NCBI RefSeq assembly: GCF_900048045.1
Contig: NZ_LN999831.1
Coordinates: 124,001 to 188,000 of the forward strand
Direction of reading: 5' to 3'
DNA from: Candidatus Mikella endobia
GTDB lineage: Bacteria; Pseudomonadota; Gammaproteobacteria; Enterobacterales; Enterobacteriaceae
Length of the DNA stretch: 64,000 nucleotides
Position 1 is the first letter of the stretch. Each line of letters begins with the position of its first letter. A program made the translations under genes and the position numbers. The notes below the pieces were generated by a model. It saw only the letters and a program-made list of their open reading frames with translations. It searched no databases and was not told the DNA's origin. This document shows positions 1 through 10,525 of the stretch, piece by piece.

Positions 1-230
1 TGATTAATATCATAAATTGATAATATACCAAATGCAGGAATAAAATTCTTAGATAAAATTTTTGATGGTTGTTGCTGTAATAATAATAAAAATACTCCAT
101 CAGAAATAAAAAATACACCAATATTATTAGAATATACTGAAGTTGCTAATAATAAATCTAGTCCTTCACGACTAGATTCATTTCCATATGGTCCATGACT
201 AAAAATAAAAGCTATATTATTATTATTCAT
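1..230 (-). CDS. tusC: TusC, sulfurtransferase subunit (partial)
   Basis: This is the N-terminal part (76 residues) of TusC, a subunit of the TusBCD complex that relays persulfide sulfur to the tRNA-modifying enzyme MnmA for 2-thiouridine at U34. The ATG is at 230 on the minus strand, six bases after the tusD stop, and the frame is open to the window edge. Reading from the start I see the family motifs '[20 protein letters not shown]' and '[12 protein letters not shown]', which align with E. coli TusC. The tight spacing implies translational coupling to tusD. In enterics tusB and rpsL follow, so these are probably just outside the left edge. Confidence 0.9.
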   Translation of the reverse strand, partial: MNNNNIAFIFSHGPYGNESSREGLDLLLATSVYSNNIGVFFISDGVFLLLLQQQPSKILSKNFIPAFGILSIYDIN

Positions 231-236
231 AATTAA

Positions 237-638
237 TTAAAATTGGATAAAACGATTACAGATAAATAATTCTTGTGCAAAAGAACCTAATCCAACTAAA
301 TTAAAATCTGGTTGAATATTACCAGAAGAAGTATTTTTTATATTAAATAATTTTGTTTGTTCTGTATTAATAATTCCGCGTCGTATAGAAGCAGAAACAC
401 AAATATTTAATTTTATTTTAAATTTTTGTGCCAGTTGACACCAAGCAAGTACTATATTAATTTCATCGCTAGCTGAAGTATGTAAACAATTAGCATTAGT
501 TACTCCATCTTGATAAAAAAATATAGTATTTATATGATGATTACATTTTAATAATGTTTTAGCAAATTGTAATGCCGTTTTAGTTTGTTGTTTCCCATAA
601 GCTGGACTATTTACCATCATACAATAATTTAGAATCAT
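237..638 (-). CDS. tusD: TusD, sulfurtransferase subunit
   Basis: TusD carries the sulfur-accepting cysteine of the TusBCD complex, which takes persulfide from TusA and passes it on through TusE to MnmA in the cytoplasm. The 133-residue product aligns throughout with E. coli TusD (128 residues). 'SPAYGKQQ' is near the N-terminus, 'FFYQDGVTNAN' in the middle, and 'LNICVSASIRRG' holds the conserved active cysteine near residue 80 (Cys78 in E. coli). The annotated start adds two residues relative to E. coli, and the real start could be slightly internal. It is the first gene of tusD-tusC and is divergent from tusA, with about 245 bases of AT-rich DNA between them. Confidence 0.93.
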   Translation of the reverse strand: MILNYCMMVNSPAYGKQQTKTALQFAKTLLKCNHHINTIFFYQDGVTNANCLHTSASDEINIVLAWCQLAQKFKIKLNICVSASIRRGIINTEQTKLFNIKNTSSGNIQPDFNLVGLGSFAQELFICNRFIQF

Positions 639-882
639 TTTAATATTTTATTTTATTAAATAGAATAATTTAATTAAAATTAAAATATTTTTTAAAAAAA
701 TTCAATTATTTATTAATAAATATTATTTATATATTGTAATTTATAAAAATATATAATATTAATATATTTAATAATATTAATTACCATTAAAATTTAATAT
801 TTTATATATTTCAAAAATTTTTGAAATAAAAATAAATTTTAATATTTTCTATCATAGATATTTATGATTAATTAATTTAATT

Positions 883-1137
883 ATGGTTAATATTTTTTCT
901 TTTGCAGATAAACATTTAAATGTTTGTGGGTTATTTTGTCCAGAACCATTAATGATAATACGTAAAACTATACGTTTTATGATTAATGGAGAAACTTTAC
1001 TTATAATTACTGATGATATAGCTACTATTAGAGATATTCCTCTATTTTGTCATTTTATGACTCATACTCTTTTAGCAAAAGATATTAAATCTCTTCCTTA
1101 TCAATTTTTATTACAAAAAGGAAAAATTAAAATTTAA
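883..1137 (+). CDS. tusA: TusA, sulfur carrier protein
   Basis: TusA accepts persulfide sulfur from the cysteine desulfurase IscS and donates it to TusD for tRNA 2-thiouridine synthesis. The 84-residue length is normal (81 in E. coli). The family signature 'CGLFCPEPLMIIRK' contains the CPxP motif with the sulfur-carrying cysteine near residue 19, followed by 'GETLLIITDD' and 'LLQKGK' at the C-terminus. No good Shine-Dalgarno sequence is visible before the ATG. In E. coli tusA is far from tusBCD. Here it lies head to head with tusDC, so most of the relay is in one place; TusE is not in the window. Confidence 0.93.
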   Translation: MVNIFSFADKHLNVCGLFCPEPLMIIRKTIRFMINGETLLIITDDIATIRDIPLFCHFMTHTLLAKDIKSLPYQFLLQKGKIKI

Positions 1138-1180
1138 ATAATATTATTATATTTAATATTTTTAAAAAATTTCTTAATTA

Positions 1181-1208
1181 TTGACAATTTAAAGAAATAG
1201 ATAATAAT
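1181..1208 (+). promoter_or_regulatory. Sigma-70 promoter of rplU-rpmA
   Basis: A perfect -35 hexamer TTGACA (1181-1186) is followed after 16 bases by AATAAT (1203-1208), a five-of-six match to the -10 consensus. It lies about 50 bases before the rplU start and downstream of tusA, so it is the likely promoter of rplU-rpmA and perhaps obgE. In such AT-rich DNA -10 matches are common, but the complete -35 is not. Confidence 0.6.
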
Positions 1209-1256
1209 CTACTAAGAATATATTAAATATAGTATTTATTAAATAATGGGGATTTT

Positions 1257-1574
1257 ATGTACGCAGTTTTCCAAACTGGTGGAAAACAACACCGAGTAAT
1301 TAAAAATCAAATTATTAAAATTGAAAAATTAAATATTTCAATAAATAATATTATTGAATTTACCAAAATTAGTATGATTAATGATAATAATCATCTTTAT
1401 GTAGGTCATCCTTTTATAGAAAATTGTAAAATTACAGCTCAAATAGTTGCTCATAAACAAAGTGATAAAATCAAAATTATTAAATTTAATCGTCGTAAAC
1501 ATTTTCGTAAACATATGGGTCATCGTCAATTATTTACTAGTATTAAAATCTTAGATATAATTATTAATTCTTAA
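1257..1574 (+). CDS. rplU: 50S ribosomal protein L21
   Basis: L21 is a structural protein of the large ribosomal subunit and binds 23S rRNA. The 105-residue length is normal (103 in E. coli). It starts with the family signature 'MYAVFQTGGKQHRV' and ends with the conserved 'KHFRKHMGHRQLFTSIKI'. A GGGGA ribosome-binding site lies five bases before the ATG. It is followed after about 30 bases by rpmA and then obgE, the usual enterobacterial order. Confidence 0.97.
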   Translation: MYAVFQTGGKQHRVIKNQIIKIEKLNISINNIIEFTKISMINDNNHLYVGHPFIENCKITAQIVAHKQSDKIKIIKFNRRKHFRKHMGHRQLFTSIKILDIIINS

Positions 1575-1606
1575 AATAATCTTATCTTTTATAAGAGAAT
1601 AATTTT

Positions 1607-1861
1607 ATGGCACATAAAAAAGCTGGTGGGTCTACACGTAATGGACGTGATTCAGAAAGTAAACGTTTAGGAATTAAATGTTTTGGTGGTGAGACTGTAA
1701 ATGCTGGTAATATTATTGTTCGTCAACGTGGAACTCATTTTCATCCAGGAAAAAATGTAGGATACGGAAGAGATTATACTTTATTTGCTTTAATTTCAGG
1801 TAAAATTCAATTTCAAATAAAAGGCCGCAAAGGTCGTAAATTTGTTAATATAATTAATTAA
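1607..1861 (+). CDS. rpmA: 50S ribosomal protein L27
   Basis: L27 is a small basic protein near the peptidyl-transferase centre. The 84-residue product starts with '[19 protein letters not shown]' and contains '[20 protein letters not shown]', both strongly conserved. As in E. coli, there is no N-terminal cleavage extension of the kind seen in Firmicutes. It is second in rplU-rpmA-obgE. The membrane-protein gene yhbE that sits between rpmA and obgE in E. coli is absent. Confidence 0.97.
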   Translation: MAHKKAGGSTRNGRDSESKRLGIKCFGGETVNAGNIIVRQRGTHFHPGKNVGYGRDYTLFALISGKIQFQIKGRKGRKFVNIIN

Positions 1862-1919
1862 TAATTAATTTTTAGACAAACATATAAATAAGTTATTTAT
1901 CTTCTTTTAAAATTTATAA

Positions 1920-2951
<1,032 letters not shown>

Positions 2952-3022
2952 TACTTTTAAAATATCACTTTTTTTTAAAAAAAGTATTTATGAAAAAATA
3001 TCTTTAAAAATTTTTAAAAGGT

Positions 3023-3049
3023 TCCCTGCTGGCTAAAAGCCTGCAGGGA
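3023..3049 (-). terminator. Terminator of cspC
   Basis: An inverted repeat has arms 3023-3033 and 3039-3049, eleven positions with one T-T mismatch and a five-base TAAAA loop. It is exceptionally GC-rich for this genome. On the minus strand it follows the cspC stop and is followed by CC and then a T-rich run, fitting an intrinsic terminator. On the plus strand it might also stop readthrough from obgE. Confidence 0.75.
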
Positions 3050-3086
3050 GACTTTAAATAAAAATATTAATTAAAATTTTTAATTA

Positions 3087-3296
3087 CTAAATTGCAATAA
3101 CGTTAATTGCTGAAGGACCTTTTTGACCATCCTGAATTTCAAATTCTACATTTTGACCTTCAACTAATGTTTTAAATCCATTACCTTGAATAGCAGAAAA
3201 ATGAACAAATACATCTTTACTACCATCAGTTGGAGTAATAAATCCAAAACCTTTGGATTCGTTAAACCATTTTACTTGACCTTTAATTTTTGCCAT
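3087..3296 (-). CDS. cspC: Cold-shock-family RNA chaperone CspC
   Basis: This 69-residue single cold-shock domain binds single-stranded nucleic acid. It carries both RNA-binding motifs: RNP1 'KGFGFITP' and RNP2 'VFVHF'. The N-terminus '[16 protein letters not shown]' and '[14 protein letters not shown]' are closer to E. coli CspC than to CspE. CspC is a constitutively made family member that stabilises mRNAs and can act as an antiterminator. The gene stands alone, with a candidate promoter about 120 bases upstream, a long 5' leader, and its own terminator. Confidence 0.93.
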   Translation of the reverse strand: MAKIKGQVKWFNESKGFGFITPTDGSKDVFVHFSAIQGNGFKTLVEGQNVEFEIQDGQKGPSAINVIAI

Positions 3297-3689
3297 TTTG
3301 CATATTTCCTTTGGAGTATTTAAATCTTCTTTTGCAAGAAAGAGAAAACTAATATTTATTATTTTATTTAAAATATTTAAAAAATTTTATATAAAAATTA
3401 TATTGAGTTTTACTCAATTGCGTTATCACATAATTTGTAAATAATGGCAAGTTATTTTTTAATAAAATATTTTTATATATAATATTTATTATTATTATAA
3501 TAATTGTTCTGAATTGATAATTTTAAATAATTATTTATTAATTAAATTAATAATTAATTTTATATTAAAATAAATAATAAATTTAAATAATAAATATTGT
3601 AATTAAATATTAATATAAAATAAATAATATTTATTAATTTAAATTTTAAAATGTATTTTTTATTTTATAGCTAAAATTAAGGAAAAAAT
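3297..3689. other. AT-rich intergenic region between cspC and fabI
   Basis: This 393-base stretch between divergent genes holds no credible ORF or RNA gene. The cspC-proximal third contains the cspC leader and a promoter candidate (3422-3450). The rest is almost pure A/T and I see no further supported signal. A purine-rich AAGGAAAA just before 3690 probably serves as the fabI ribosome-binding site. Confidence 0.6.
3422..3450 (-). promoter_or_regulatory. Candidate sigma-70 promoter of cspC
   Basis: On the minus strand TTGCCA (3445-3450) is followed by a 17-base spacer and GATAAC (3422-3427). The match is five of six for -35 and four of six for -10. Transcription from here would give a 5' leader of about 120 bases before cspC, in the range of the long leaders typical of csp mRNAs. 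Confidence 0.45.
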
Positions 3690-4475
3690 ATGAATTTTCT
3701 TACTGGTAAGCGTATTCTTGTTACTGGAATTGCTAATAATCATTCAATTGCATATGGTATTGCTCAAGCTTTGCATCGTGCCGGTGCAGAACTGGCATTT
3801 TCTTATCAAAATAAAAAAAATAAATTAAGATTAGAAAAGTTTGCTAAGAATTTTAATTCTAACATAGTATTACCATGTGATGTTACAAAAGATACTAGTA
3901 TTAAAGAATTATTTAATAGTTTAGCTAAAATTTGGATTAAATTTGATGGATTTATACATTCTATTGCTTATGCTCCTAAAAAACAATTCAAAGGTGATTT
4001 TATCAATGTTATTAATCGTAAAAGTTTTACTATTGCACATGATATCAGTTCTTATAGTTTTGTAGCTATGGCTAAAGCTAGTAGATATATGTTGAATCCT
4101 AAAGCTTCTTTAGTAACATTAACTTATATAGGAGCTGAACGTGCTATATTTAACTATAATGTTATGGGTTTAGCTAAAGCTTCTTTAGAAGCTAATACAC
4201 GCTATATGGCTAATGCTATGGGTCCCCAGAAAATTAGAGTTAATGCTATTTCTGCAGGTCCTATTAAAACTTTAGCTGCTTTAGGTATAAAAAATTTTAA
4301 AAAAATAATATCTTACTATAAATCAGTAATACCTATGAGACGTTTAATTACTATTGATGACATTGGTAATACTGCTGCTTTTTTATGTTCTGATTTATCA
4401 TCTGGAATAACTGGAGAAATAATACATGTAGATGGAGGTTTTAATATAGTTGCAATGAATGAATTAAATTTGTAA
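3690..4475 (+). CDS. fabI: Enoyl-ACP reductase FabI (NADH)
   Basis: FabI catalyses the last reductive step of each cycle of type II fatty-acid elongation. The 261-residue protein is a classical short-chain dehydrogenase variant. It has the nucleotide-binding segment '[18 protein letters not shown]' at the N-terminus and catalytic Tyr146, Tyr156 and Lys163, which align exactly by residue count in '[10 protein letters not shown]' and '[11 protein letters not shown]'. '[13 protein letters not shown]' and '[11 protein letters not shown]' complete the fold. Residue 93, glycine in E. coli, is alanine here. It is monocistronic by position. With FabB in this window it supports membrane lipid synthesis. 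Confidence 0.97.
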   Translation: MNFLTGKRILVTGIANNHSIAYGIAQALHRAGAELAFSYQNKKNKLRLEKFAKNFNSNIVLPCDVTKDTSIKELFNSLAKIWIKFDGFIHSIAYAPKKQFKGDFINVINRKSFTIAHDISSYSFVAMAKASRYMLNPKASLVTLTYIGAERAIFNYNVMGLAKASLEANTRYMANAMGPQKIRVNAISAGPIKTLAALGIKNFKKIISYYKSVIPMRRLITIDDIGNTAAFLCSDLSSGITGEIIHVDGGFNIVAMNELNL

Positions 4476-4766
4476 TATAATTTTATAAAAAATAAAATAA
4501 TAAATATTATTTATAATATTGAAATTTATTTTCAATATAATAATAATTTACTGTAAATTTTATTTACATGCTAAATTATTATTTTTTTTATTACTTAATA
4601 TAAGTAACCAAATAAATATTTATTGTTAATAATTTTTACTTAATTAAGTTTTATTATAAATAAATATTATATATTTTACTATATATTTTAATTTATTGAA
4701 ATATATTATAATTTATATTATATTGTTTTAAATTAATCACTATTAAATTAATTTAAAATATAAAAT

Positions 4767-5516
4767 TTATACTATTGATAATTTTACTTTTTTACGAAGA
4801 TAATTAATTTGTTTAAATGATAATTCTATCCAATTACCAATAGATAAATTTTTAGGTAAAGTGATATTACCATAACGTACTCGTATGAGTTTATTTATTT
4901 TTATCCCTAATGCTGCCCATATTCTACGAACTTCATGATTACGACCTTCTGTTATTATAACATTATACCATTTATTCAAACCATAACTTTTTTGAAATAT
5001 TACTTTCTTAAATGCTGCTTTACCGTCTTTAAGTTGTACCCCACTTATTAAGTGACGTTTTTTTTCTTTATTTAAATTTCCTAAGATACATACTGTATAT
5101 TCGCGTTCTATTTGAAAACTAGGATGCATTAAACGATTAGCTAACTCTCCATCATTAGTAAATAATAATAATCCTGAAGTATTCAGATCTAATCTACCAA
5201 TATTGATCCAACGAGCATTATTTATATTTGGTAATTTATTAAAAATATTTTTCCTTCCATAAGGATCATAAGATGTACAAATTTCTCCTTCTGATTTATA
5301 ATAACATATTACACGACAAACTATTTTTTTAGTTAAAGAAGTAGTTATAATTTTATTATCTATACTAATTTTAGTAAAATTATTAATTTCAATACGATCA
5401 CCTAAATTAGCTATTTGACCATTAACATTAATACGTCTCTGTTTAATAATTTTTTCAATATTTCTACGAGAACCATAACCAAAACGAGCTAATACTTTTT
5501 GTAGTTTTTCATTCAT
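4767..5516 (-). CDS. rluB: 23S rRNA pseudouridine synthase RluB
   Basis: RluB makes pseudouridine at position 2605 of 23S rRNA. It has an N-terminal S4 RNA-binding domain (residues 1 to about 60, 'EKLQKVLARFGYGSRR') and an RsuA/RluB catalytic domain with the active aspartate in 'GRLDLNTSGLLLFTNDGEL'. 'TEGRNHEVRRIWAALG' is another family signature. At 249 residues it lacks the basic C-terminal tail of E. coli RluB (291). It is divergent from trpE, the same neighbourhood as in E. coli. An AAGG ribosome-binding site lies a few bases before the ATG. Confidence 0.93.
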   Translation of the reverse strand: MNEKLQKVLARFGYGSRRNIEKIIKQRRINVNGQIANLGDRIEINNFTKISIDNKIITTSLTKKIVCRVICYYKSEGEICTSYDPYGRKNIFNKLPNINNARWINIGRLDLNTSGLLLFTNDGELANRLMHPSFQIEREYTVCILGNLNKEKKRHLISGVQLKDGKAAFKKVIFQKSYGLNKWYNVIITEGRNHEVRRIWAALGIKINKLIRVRYGNITLPKNLSIGNWIELSFKQINYLRKKVKLSIV

Positions 5517-5554
5517 AAAGAAAAAACCTTAAATATTTGTGATAAAAATGAATA

Positions 5555-5581
5555 AAAATTCTTTTTTAAGAAAAGAATTTT
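5555..5581 (+). promoter_or_regulatory. Perfect hairpin in the trpE leader
   Basis: An exact 11-bp inverted repeat (5555-5565 and 5571-5581, loop TTAAG) lies between the divergent rluB and trpE starts. It sits where enterics carry the trpL attenuator. However, I find no short ORF with tandem tryptophan codons in front of it and no following run of T. It may be a relic, a transcription-factor site or an mRNA-stabilising element. Confidence 0.4.
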
Positions 5582-5643
5582 CTATATTATCTTTGATATA
5601 CACGAAGAGATACTTATCTATTATCAATAGGATAATAATATTC

Positions 5644-7209
5644 ATGACAATTAAAAAAAATGAAATAAAAGTATTCTATACAAAATTTAATTATAATATT
5701 AATCCTCCAACAACTATATTTAATCAATTATGTGGTACACGTCCTGCAACACTTTTATTAGAATCAGCAGAAATTGATAAAAAACATGATCTTGAAAGTA
5801 TGATAATAATTGATAGTGCTTTACGTATTATATCTATTGGCCAAACAGTTATCATTAAAGCTATAAGTACTAATGGTTATGCATTATTATTACAATTAGA
5901 TTATGTTTTACCTAAAACAGTAAAAATAATTCCTCATCATTTTAGTCGTGAATTAATATTTCCGATAATTGATCTAACTCTTGATGAAGATGCTAGATTA
6001 CGTTCTCTATCAGTATTTGATTGTTTACGCTCATTACTAACATTAGTAATTCAACCACCCAATATGCCTAAAGCTATGTTTTTTGGAGGATTATTTTCTT
6101 ACGATCTTATATCAAGATTTGAAGATATACCCATTTTACAAAAAGGACAGCGTTGTCCAGATTATTGTTTTTATCTTGCGGAAACATTATTAACTATTAA
6201 TCATCAGCAACAAAATTGTGAATTACAATGTAGTCTTTTTAGCAACAATGTAATAGAAAAACATCGTTTGCAATATCGACTTAAACAAATAAAATTTCAA
6301 CTTACTCAATCACCAGAATTAATACAACATCAAATTATTAATAGTATGAAATTAACCTCTAATCAGAGTGATGAAGCTTATAGTAAAATTATATGTCGTA
6401 TGCAACAAGAAATTAAACAAGGAGAAATTTTTCAAGTAGTACCATCACGAAAATTTTTTCTTCCTTGTCCTTCAACACTTGCTGCTTATCATCTGTTAAA
6501 GAAAACTAATCCTAGTCCATATATGTTTTTTATGCAAGATAATGAATTTACTTTATTTGGAGCGTCACCAGAAAGTTCTTTAAAATATGATCCTAATACA
6601 AGACAAATTGAAATATGCCCTATTGCTGGAACTAGGACACGTAGTTATCGTATTGATGGAACATTAGATGTTGATCTTGATAGTCGTATTGAATTAAATA
6701 TGCGTTTTGATCCTAAAGAATTAGCTGAACATTTAATGTTAGTAGATCTTGCACGTAATGATTTAGCTCGTATTTGTGATCCAGGTACTAGATATGTAGC
6801 AGATTTAATTAAAGTTGATCGTTATTCTTTTGTTATGCATTTAGTTTCTAGAGTAGTTGGTAAGTTACGATCTAATTTAGATATATTACATGCATATATT
6901 GCTTGTATGAATATGGGGACACTTAGTGGAGCACCCAAAATACGAGCCATGCAACTTATATCTGATGTAGAAGGAGAACGTAGAGGTAGTTATGGTGGTG
7001 CCATTGGTTATTTTACTGCTACAGGAATATTAGATACTTGTATTGTTATACGTTCTGCTTATGTTGAAAATAAAATTGCTACTATACAAGCAGGTGCTGG
7101 TATAGTACTAGATTCAATTCCAAAAAATGAAGTTAATGAAAGTATTAATAAAGCTCGTGCTGTTTTACGTGCTATTGCTATGGCACATAATGCAAAGGAG
7201 ATTTTTTAA
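5644..7209 (+). CDS. trpE: Anthranilate synthase component I (TrpE)
   Basis: TrpE converts chorismate to anthranilate with ammonia supplied by TrpG. I place the start at the ATG at 5644, not at an upstream in-frame start at 5539. From 5644 the protein has 521 residues and the same N-terminal length as E. coli TrpE (520), and an AGGA lies upstream. The N-terminal regulatory segment '[11 protein letters not shown]' and 'NPSPYMFFM', associated with tryptophan feedback, are retained. So are the chorismate-binding signatures 'IAGTRTRS', '[16 protein letters not shown]' and '[14 protein letters not shown]'. The stop overlaps the trpG ATG by one base, so the two subunits are translationally coupled. 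Confidence 0.96.
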   Translation: MTIKKNEIKVFYTKFNYNINPPTTIFNQLCGTRPATLLLESAEIDKKHDLESMIIIDSALRIISIGQTVIIKAISTNGYALLLQLDYVLPKTVKIIPHHFSRELIFPIIDLTLDEDARLRSLSVFDCLRSLLTLVIQPPNMPKAMFFGGLFSYDLISRFEDIPILQKGQRCPDYCFYLAETLLTINHQQQNCELQCSLFSNNVIEKHRLQYRLKQIKFQLTQSPELIQHQIINSMKLTSNQSDEAYSKIICRMQQEIKQGEIFQVVPSRKFFLPCPSTLAAYHLLKKTNPSPYMFFMQDNEFTLFGASPESSLKYDPNTRQIEICPIAGTRTRSYRIDGTLDVDLDSRIELNMRFDPKELAEHLMLVDLARNDLARICDPGTRYVADLIKVDRYSFVMHLVSRVVGKLRSNLDILHAYIACMNMGTLSGAPKIRAMQLISDVEGERRGSYGGAIGYFTATGILDTCIVIRSAYVENKIATIQAGAGIVLDSIPKNEVNESINKARAVLRAIAMAHNAKEIF

Positions 7210-7790
7210 TGGCAGCAGATATTTTCTTACTTGATAATATTGATTCATTTACCTATAATTTAGTAGATCAATTACGTACTTATAATCATAGAGTAATAGT
7301 TTATCGAAATCAACTTCCTGTTTCTTTTCTCATAAAAGAAATTTTAAAAATGAAAAATCCAATTTTAATATTATCTCCAGGACCCGGAATACCTTCTAGA
7401 GCTGGTTGTATGTTAGAATTAATTAATTTTTTTCGTAGTAAAATACCTATTATAGGTATTTGTTTAGGACATCAAGCGTTAATTATCTCTTATGGTGGAG
7501 ATATTATTCAAGCAACAGAAATTATACATGGTAAAGCTTCTTTAATTGATCACGATAATCAATATATGTTTGCTGATATGTCTAATCCGCTTTTAGTAGC
7601 ACGATATCATTCTCTTATAGGAAGTAATATACCATCTTCTCTTACTATTAATGCTAATTATAATAATATAGTTATGGCAATACGTAATAATACAGATAAA
7701 ATCTGTGGTTTTCAATTTCATCCTGAATCTATTTTAACTACTCAAGGAGCTGAATTATTAAATAAAACTATTTTGTGGGCTCTTTCTTAA
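7209..7790 (+). CDS. trpG: Anthranilate synthase component II (TrpG glutamine amidotransferase)
   Basis: TrpG is the class I glutamine amidotransferase that feeds ammonia to TrpE. The catalytic cysteine is in 'GICLGHQAL' near residue 85 and the His-Glu pair in 'FQFHPES'. 'LSPGPGIPS' and '[10 protein letters not shown]' are typical of TrpG. In E. coli this domain is fused to anthranilate phosphoribosyltransferase (TrpD) in a 531-residue protein. Here it ends cleanly at 193 residues and no TrpD domain follows. The next gene, trpCF, begins about 130 bases later. So it either descends from an unfused trpG or has lost its TrpD half. Confidence 0.95.
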   Translation: MAADIFLLDNIDSFTYNLVDQLRTYNHRVIVYRNQLPVSFLIKEILKMKNPILILSPGPGIPSRAGCMLELINFFRSKIPIIGICLGHQALIISYGGDIIQATEIIHGKASLIDHDNQYMFADMSNPLLVARYHSLIGSNIPSSLTINANYNNIVMAIRNNTDKICGFQFHPESILTTQGAELLNKTILWALS

Positions 7791-7920
7791 AAAGATTTCT
7801 ATAACAAATTACGATAAAATTTATTTTTTCATTAAATATGAAATAATTTTAAAAAATTAAATTTTTAATAATTGATAACTAAATATCTAATAAATAAGCT
7901 TTAAAAGGATTTTAAAATCG

Positions 7921-9285
7921 ATGAAAAATACAGTACTTGCAAAAATTATTGCAGATAAATCTGCATGGATAAATAAATATAAACAATTATATCCATTAAA
8001 AAATTTTTATCATAAAATTTTTCCTAGTACCCGTAATTTTTATCATGCACTTTCTGATATTAATCAAACATCATTTATACTAGAATGTAAAAAAGCATCA
8101 CCTTCTAAAGGTATTATTTGCTTAAATTTTAATCCCACTACTATTGCTAGTAATTATCGGTATTATGCTTCAGTTATTTCTGTGCTAACAGAAGAAAAAT
8201 ATTTTCAAGGAAATTTTCATTTCTTACAACAAGTCAGTAATGTAGTTAACCAACCAGTTTTATGCAAAGATTTTATTATTGATCCTTGGCAAATTTATTT
8301 AGCTCGTTTATATCAAGCAGATGCAGTTCTACTGATGTTATCCATTCTTAATGAAGATAATTACTATCAATTATCTACAATTGCACATAATTTAAATATG
8401 GGAATTTTAACTGAAGTTATTAATGATGAAGAATATCATCGTGCAATTTTATTAAAAGCCAAAGTAATAGGTGTAAATAATAGAAATTTAATCGATTTAT
8501 CTATAAATTTAAATAGAGTTTTCATTTTAAGTCCTAAATTACCAGCCAAGGTAACTATTATTAGCGAATCTGGCATTAATAATTATGGTCAAATACGTAA
8601 AATTAGTAATAATACTAATGGATTTTTAATTGGTAGTACTTTGATGGCTGAATCAGAATTAATAACTGCTATTTTAAATACTTTATTAGGTATAAAGAAA
8701 ATTTGTGGTATAACTCGTGTTATGGATGCAAGAGCTATTATAGAAGCTGGAGCTATTTATGGTGGACTTATTTTTATTCCAGATACTCCAAGATTTATAA
8801 ATGAAGAAACAGCACAAAATATTATTTCTAGTGCAGCACTACATTATGTAGGAGTATTTCGTAATACTTCAATAAAAAATGTAATAACTCTTGCTACTAA
8901 ATTAGCTCTGTCAGTTCTACAATTACATGGCAATGAAAATAAAAATTATATTAATGTACTAAATCAATATTTAATACCTATTTGTTACATATGGAAAGCA
9001 TTCGATATATATCAAATTCAATTTACAGAAAATATTTTAGATAAAATAAATAACTATATACTTGATAATGGTGGTGGAAGTGGACAGTCTTTTAATTGGT
9101 TATTATTAAATAAAATAACATTAAATAATATTATATTAGCTGGTGGATTAACAATAGATAATTGTGTAGCTGCAGCTCGTCTCGGATGTATTGGAATTGA
9201 TTTTAATTCAAAAGTAGAAATTGAACTAGGTATTAAAGATCATCATAAAATAACTACAATATTTAATATATTACGTGCTTCTTAA
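7921..9285 (+). CDS. trpC: Bifunctional indole-3-glycerol-phosphate synthase / phosphoribosylanthranilate isomerase (TrpCF)
   Basis: This 454-residue fusion has the E. coli TrpC layout. Residues 1 to about 255 form indole-glycerol-phosphate synthase ('[12 protein letters not shown]', '[16 protein letters not shown]', '[11 protein letters not shown]'). Residues about 256-454 form phosphoribosylanthranilate isomerase ('[11 protein letters not shown]' with the catalytic cysteine, 'VLQLHGNE', '[13 protein letters not shown]', 'LAGGLTIDN'). It performs the two steps after phosphoribosylanthranilate, so its substrate needs TrpD, which is missing just upstream. An AAAAGGA lies upstream of the ATG. 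It is followed by trpB after a 49-base gap. Confidence 0.96.
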   Translation: MKNTVLAKIIADKSAWINKYKQLYPLKNFYHKIFPSTRNFYHALSDINQTSFILECKKASPSKGIICLNFNPTTIASNYRYYASVISVLTEEKYFQGNFHFLQQVSNVVNQPVLCKDFIIDPWQIYLARLYQADAVLLMLSILNEDNYYQLSTIAHNLNMGILTEVINDEEYHRAILLKAKVIGVNNRNLIDLSINLNRVFILSPKLPAKVTIISESGINNYGQIRKISNNTNGFLIGSTLMAESELITAILNTLLGIKKICGITRVMDARAIIEAGAIYGGLIFIPDTPRFINEETAQNIISSAALHYVGVFRNTSIKNVITLATKLALSVLQLHGNENKNYINVLNQYLIPICYIWKAFDIYQIQFTENILDKINNYILDNGGGSGQSFNWLLLNKITLNNIILAGGLTIDNCVAAARLGCIGIDFNSKVEIELGIKDHHKITTIFNILRAS

Positions 9286-9334
9286 ATTAAGAGCTGTAAT
9301 TAACTTTTTGAAAATAAAGAGAATTATAACCAAT

Positions 9335-10525
9335 ATGACAAAACTTAATCCATATTTTGGTGAATTTGGTGGTATGTATGTACCAGAAATATTAATTCCC
9401 GCGCTTCTGCAATTAGAAGAAGCATTTATAAATGCACAAAATGATTCTAAATTTCATATAGAATTTAAAAAGATGCTTACTAAATATGCTGGACGTCCAA
9501 CTCCAATAACAAAGTGCCATAATTTAACTAGAGGTACTAATACTAAATTATATTTAAAAAGAGAAGATCTTCTTCATGGAGGGGCTCATAAAACAAATCA
9601 AGTATTAGGTCAAGCATTATTAGCTAAAAGTATGGGAAAAACAGAAATTATTGCTGAAACTGGAGCAGGTCAACATGGTGTAGCTTCTGCTTTATCTTCT
9701 GCACTTCTGCAATTAAAATGTCGTATTTATATGGGTGCTAAAGATATAGAACGTCAATCACCAAATGTATTTCGTATGAAATTGATGGGTGCTGAAGTTA
9801 TTCCAGTATATGGAGGATCTTCAACTTTAAAAGATGCTTGTAATGAAGCATTACGAGATTGGTCTGAAAATTATGAAAAAGCACATTATATGTTAGGTAC
9901 TGCTGCTGGTCCCCATCCATTTCCTACTATAGTAAGAGAATTTCAAAAAATTATAGGAGAAGAAACCAGAGTCCAAATGTATGAAGAAGAACATTGTTTA
10001 CCAGATGCAATTATTGCATGTGTGGGAGGTGGTTCTAATGCTATTGGAATATTTTCTGAATTTATTAATGAACCCCAAGTTCGTTTAATAGGAGTAGAAC
10101 CTGGAGGTTTAGGTATTGAAACAGGAAAACATGGAGCTTCTTTAAAGCATGGACGAACGGGAATTTATTTTGGTATGAAATCACCAATGTTACAATCATC
10201 TGAAGGACAAATTAAAGAATCTTATTCTATTTCTGCTGGTTTAGATTTTCCATCTGTTGGTCCTCAACATGCTTATCTCAATAGTATAGGACGAGCAGAA
10301 TATGTATCTATAACTGATAATGAAGCCTTAGATACCTTTAAACTTCTTTCTAGATCCGAAGGAATTATACCTGCACTTGAATCTTCCCATGCACTTGCAT
10401 ATGCATTAAAAATGATTAAATTAGAACCAGATAAAAAACAAATTTTAGTAGTAAATTTATCTGGTCGCGGAGATAAAGATATTTTTACTGTTTATAACAT
10501 TTTATCTTCACAAGGAAAAATATAA
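9335..10525 (+). CDS. trpB: Tryptophan synthase beta chain
   Basis: TrpB condenses indole with serine using pyridoxal phosphate. The start is taken at the ATG at 9335, which gives '[20 protein letters not shown]', matching the E. coli N-terminus. An open stretch reaches back to 9275 but lacks homology. The PLP lysine is in '[13 protein letters not shown]' near residue 86. The phosphate-binding loop '[10 protein letters not shown]' and '[16 protein letters not shown]' are intact. At 396 residues the length is normal. The stop shares one base with the trpA start, which couples synthesis of the alpha2-beta2 complex. Confidence 0.97.
   Translation: MTKLNPYFGEFGGMYVPEILIPALLQLEEAFINAQNDSKFHIEFKKMLTKYAGRPTPITKCHNLTRGTNTKLYLKREDLLHGGAHKTNQVLGQALLAKSMGKTEIIAETGAGQHGVASALSSALLQLKCRIYMGAKDIERQSPNVFRMKLMGAEVIPVYGGSSTLKDACNEALRDWSENYEKAHYMLGTAAGPHPFPTIVREFQKIIGEETRVQMYEEEHCLPDAIIACVGGGSNAIGIFSEFINEPQVRLIGVEPGGLGIETGKHGASLKHGRTGIYFGMKSPMLQSSEGQIKESYSISAGLDFPSVGPQHAYLNSIGRAEYVSITDNEALDTFKLLSRSEGIIPALESSHALAYALKMIKLEPDKKQILVVNLSGRGDKDIFTVYNILSSQGKI

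Noticed and set aside
5539-5643. N-terminal extension of TrpE starting at 5539
   Set aside because: The extra 35 residues have no counterpart in TrpE and include the 11-bp leader hairpin. The ATG at 5644 gives the family length.
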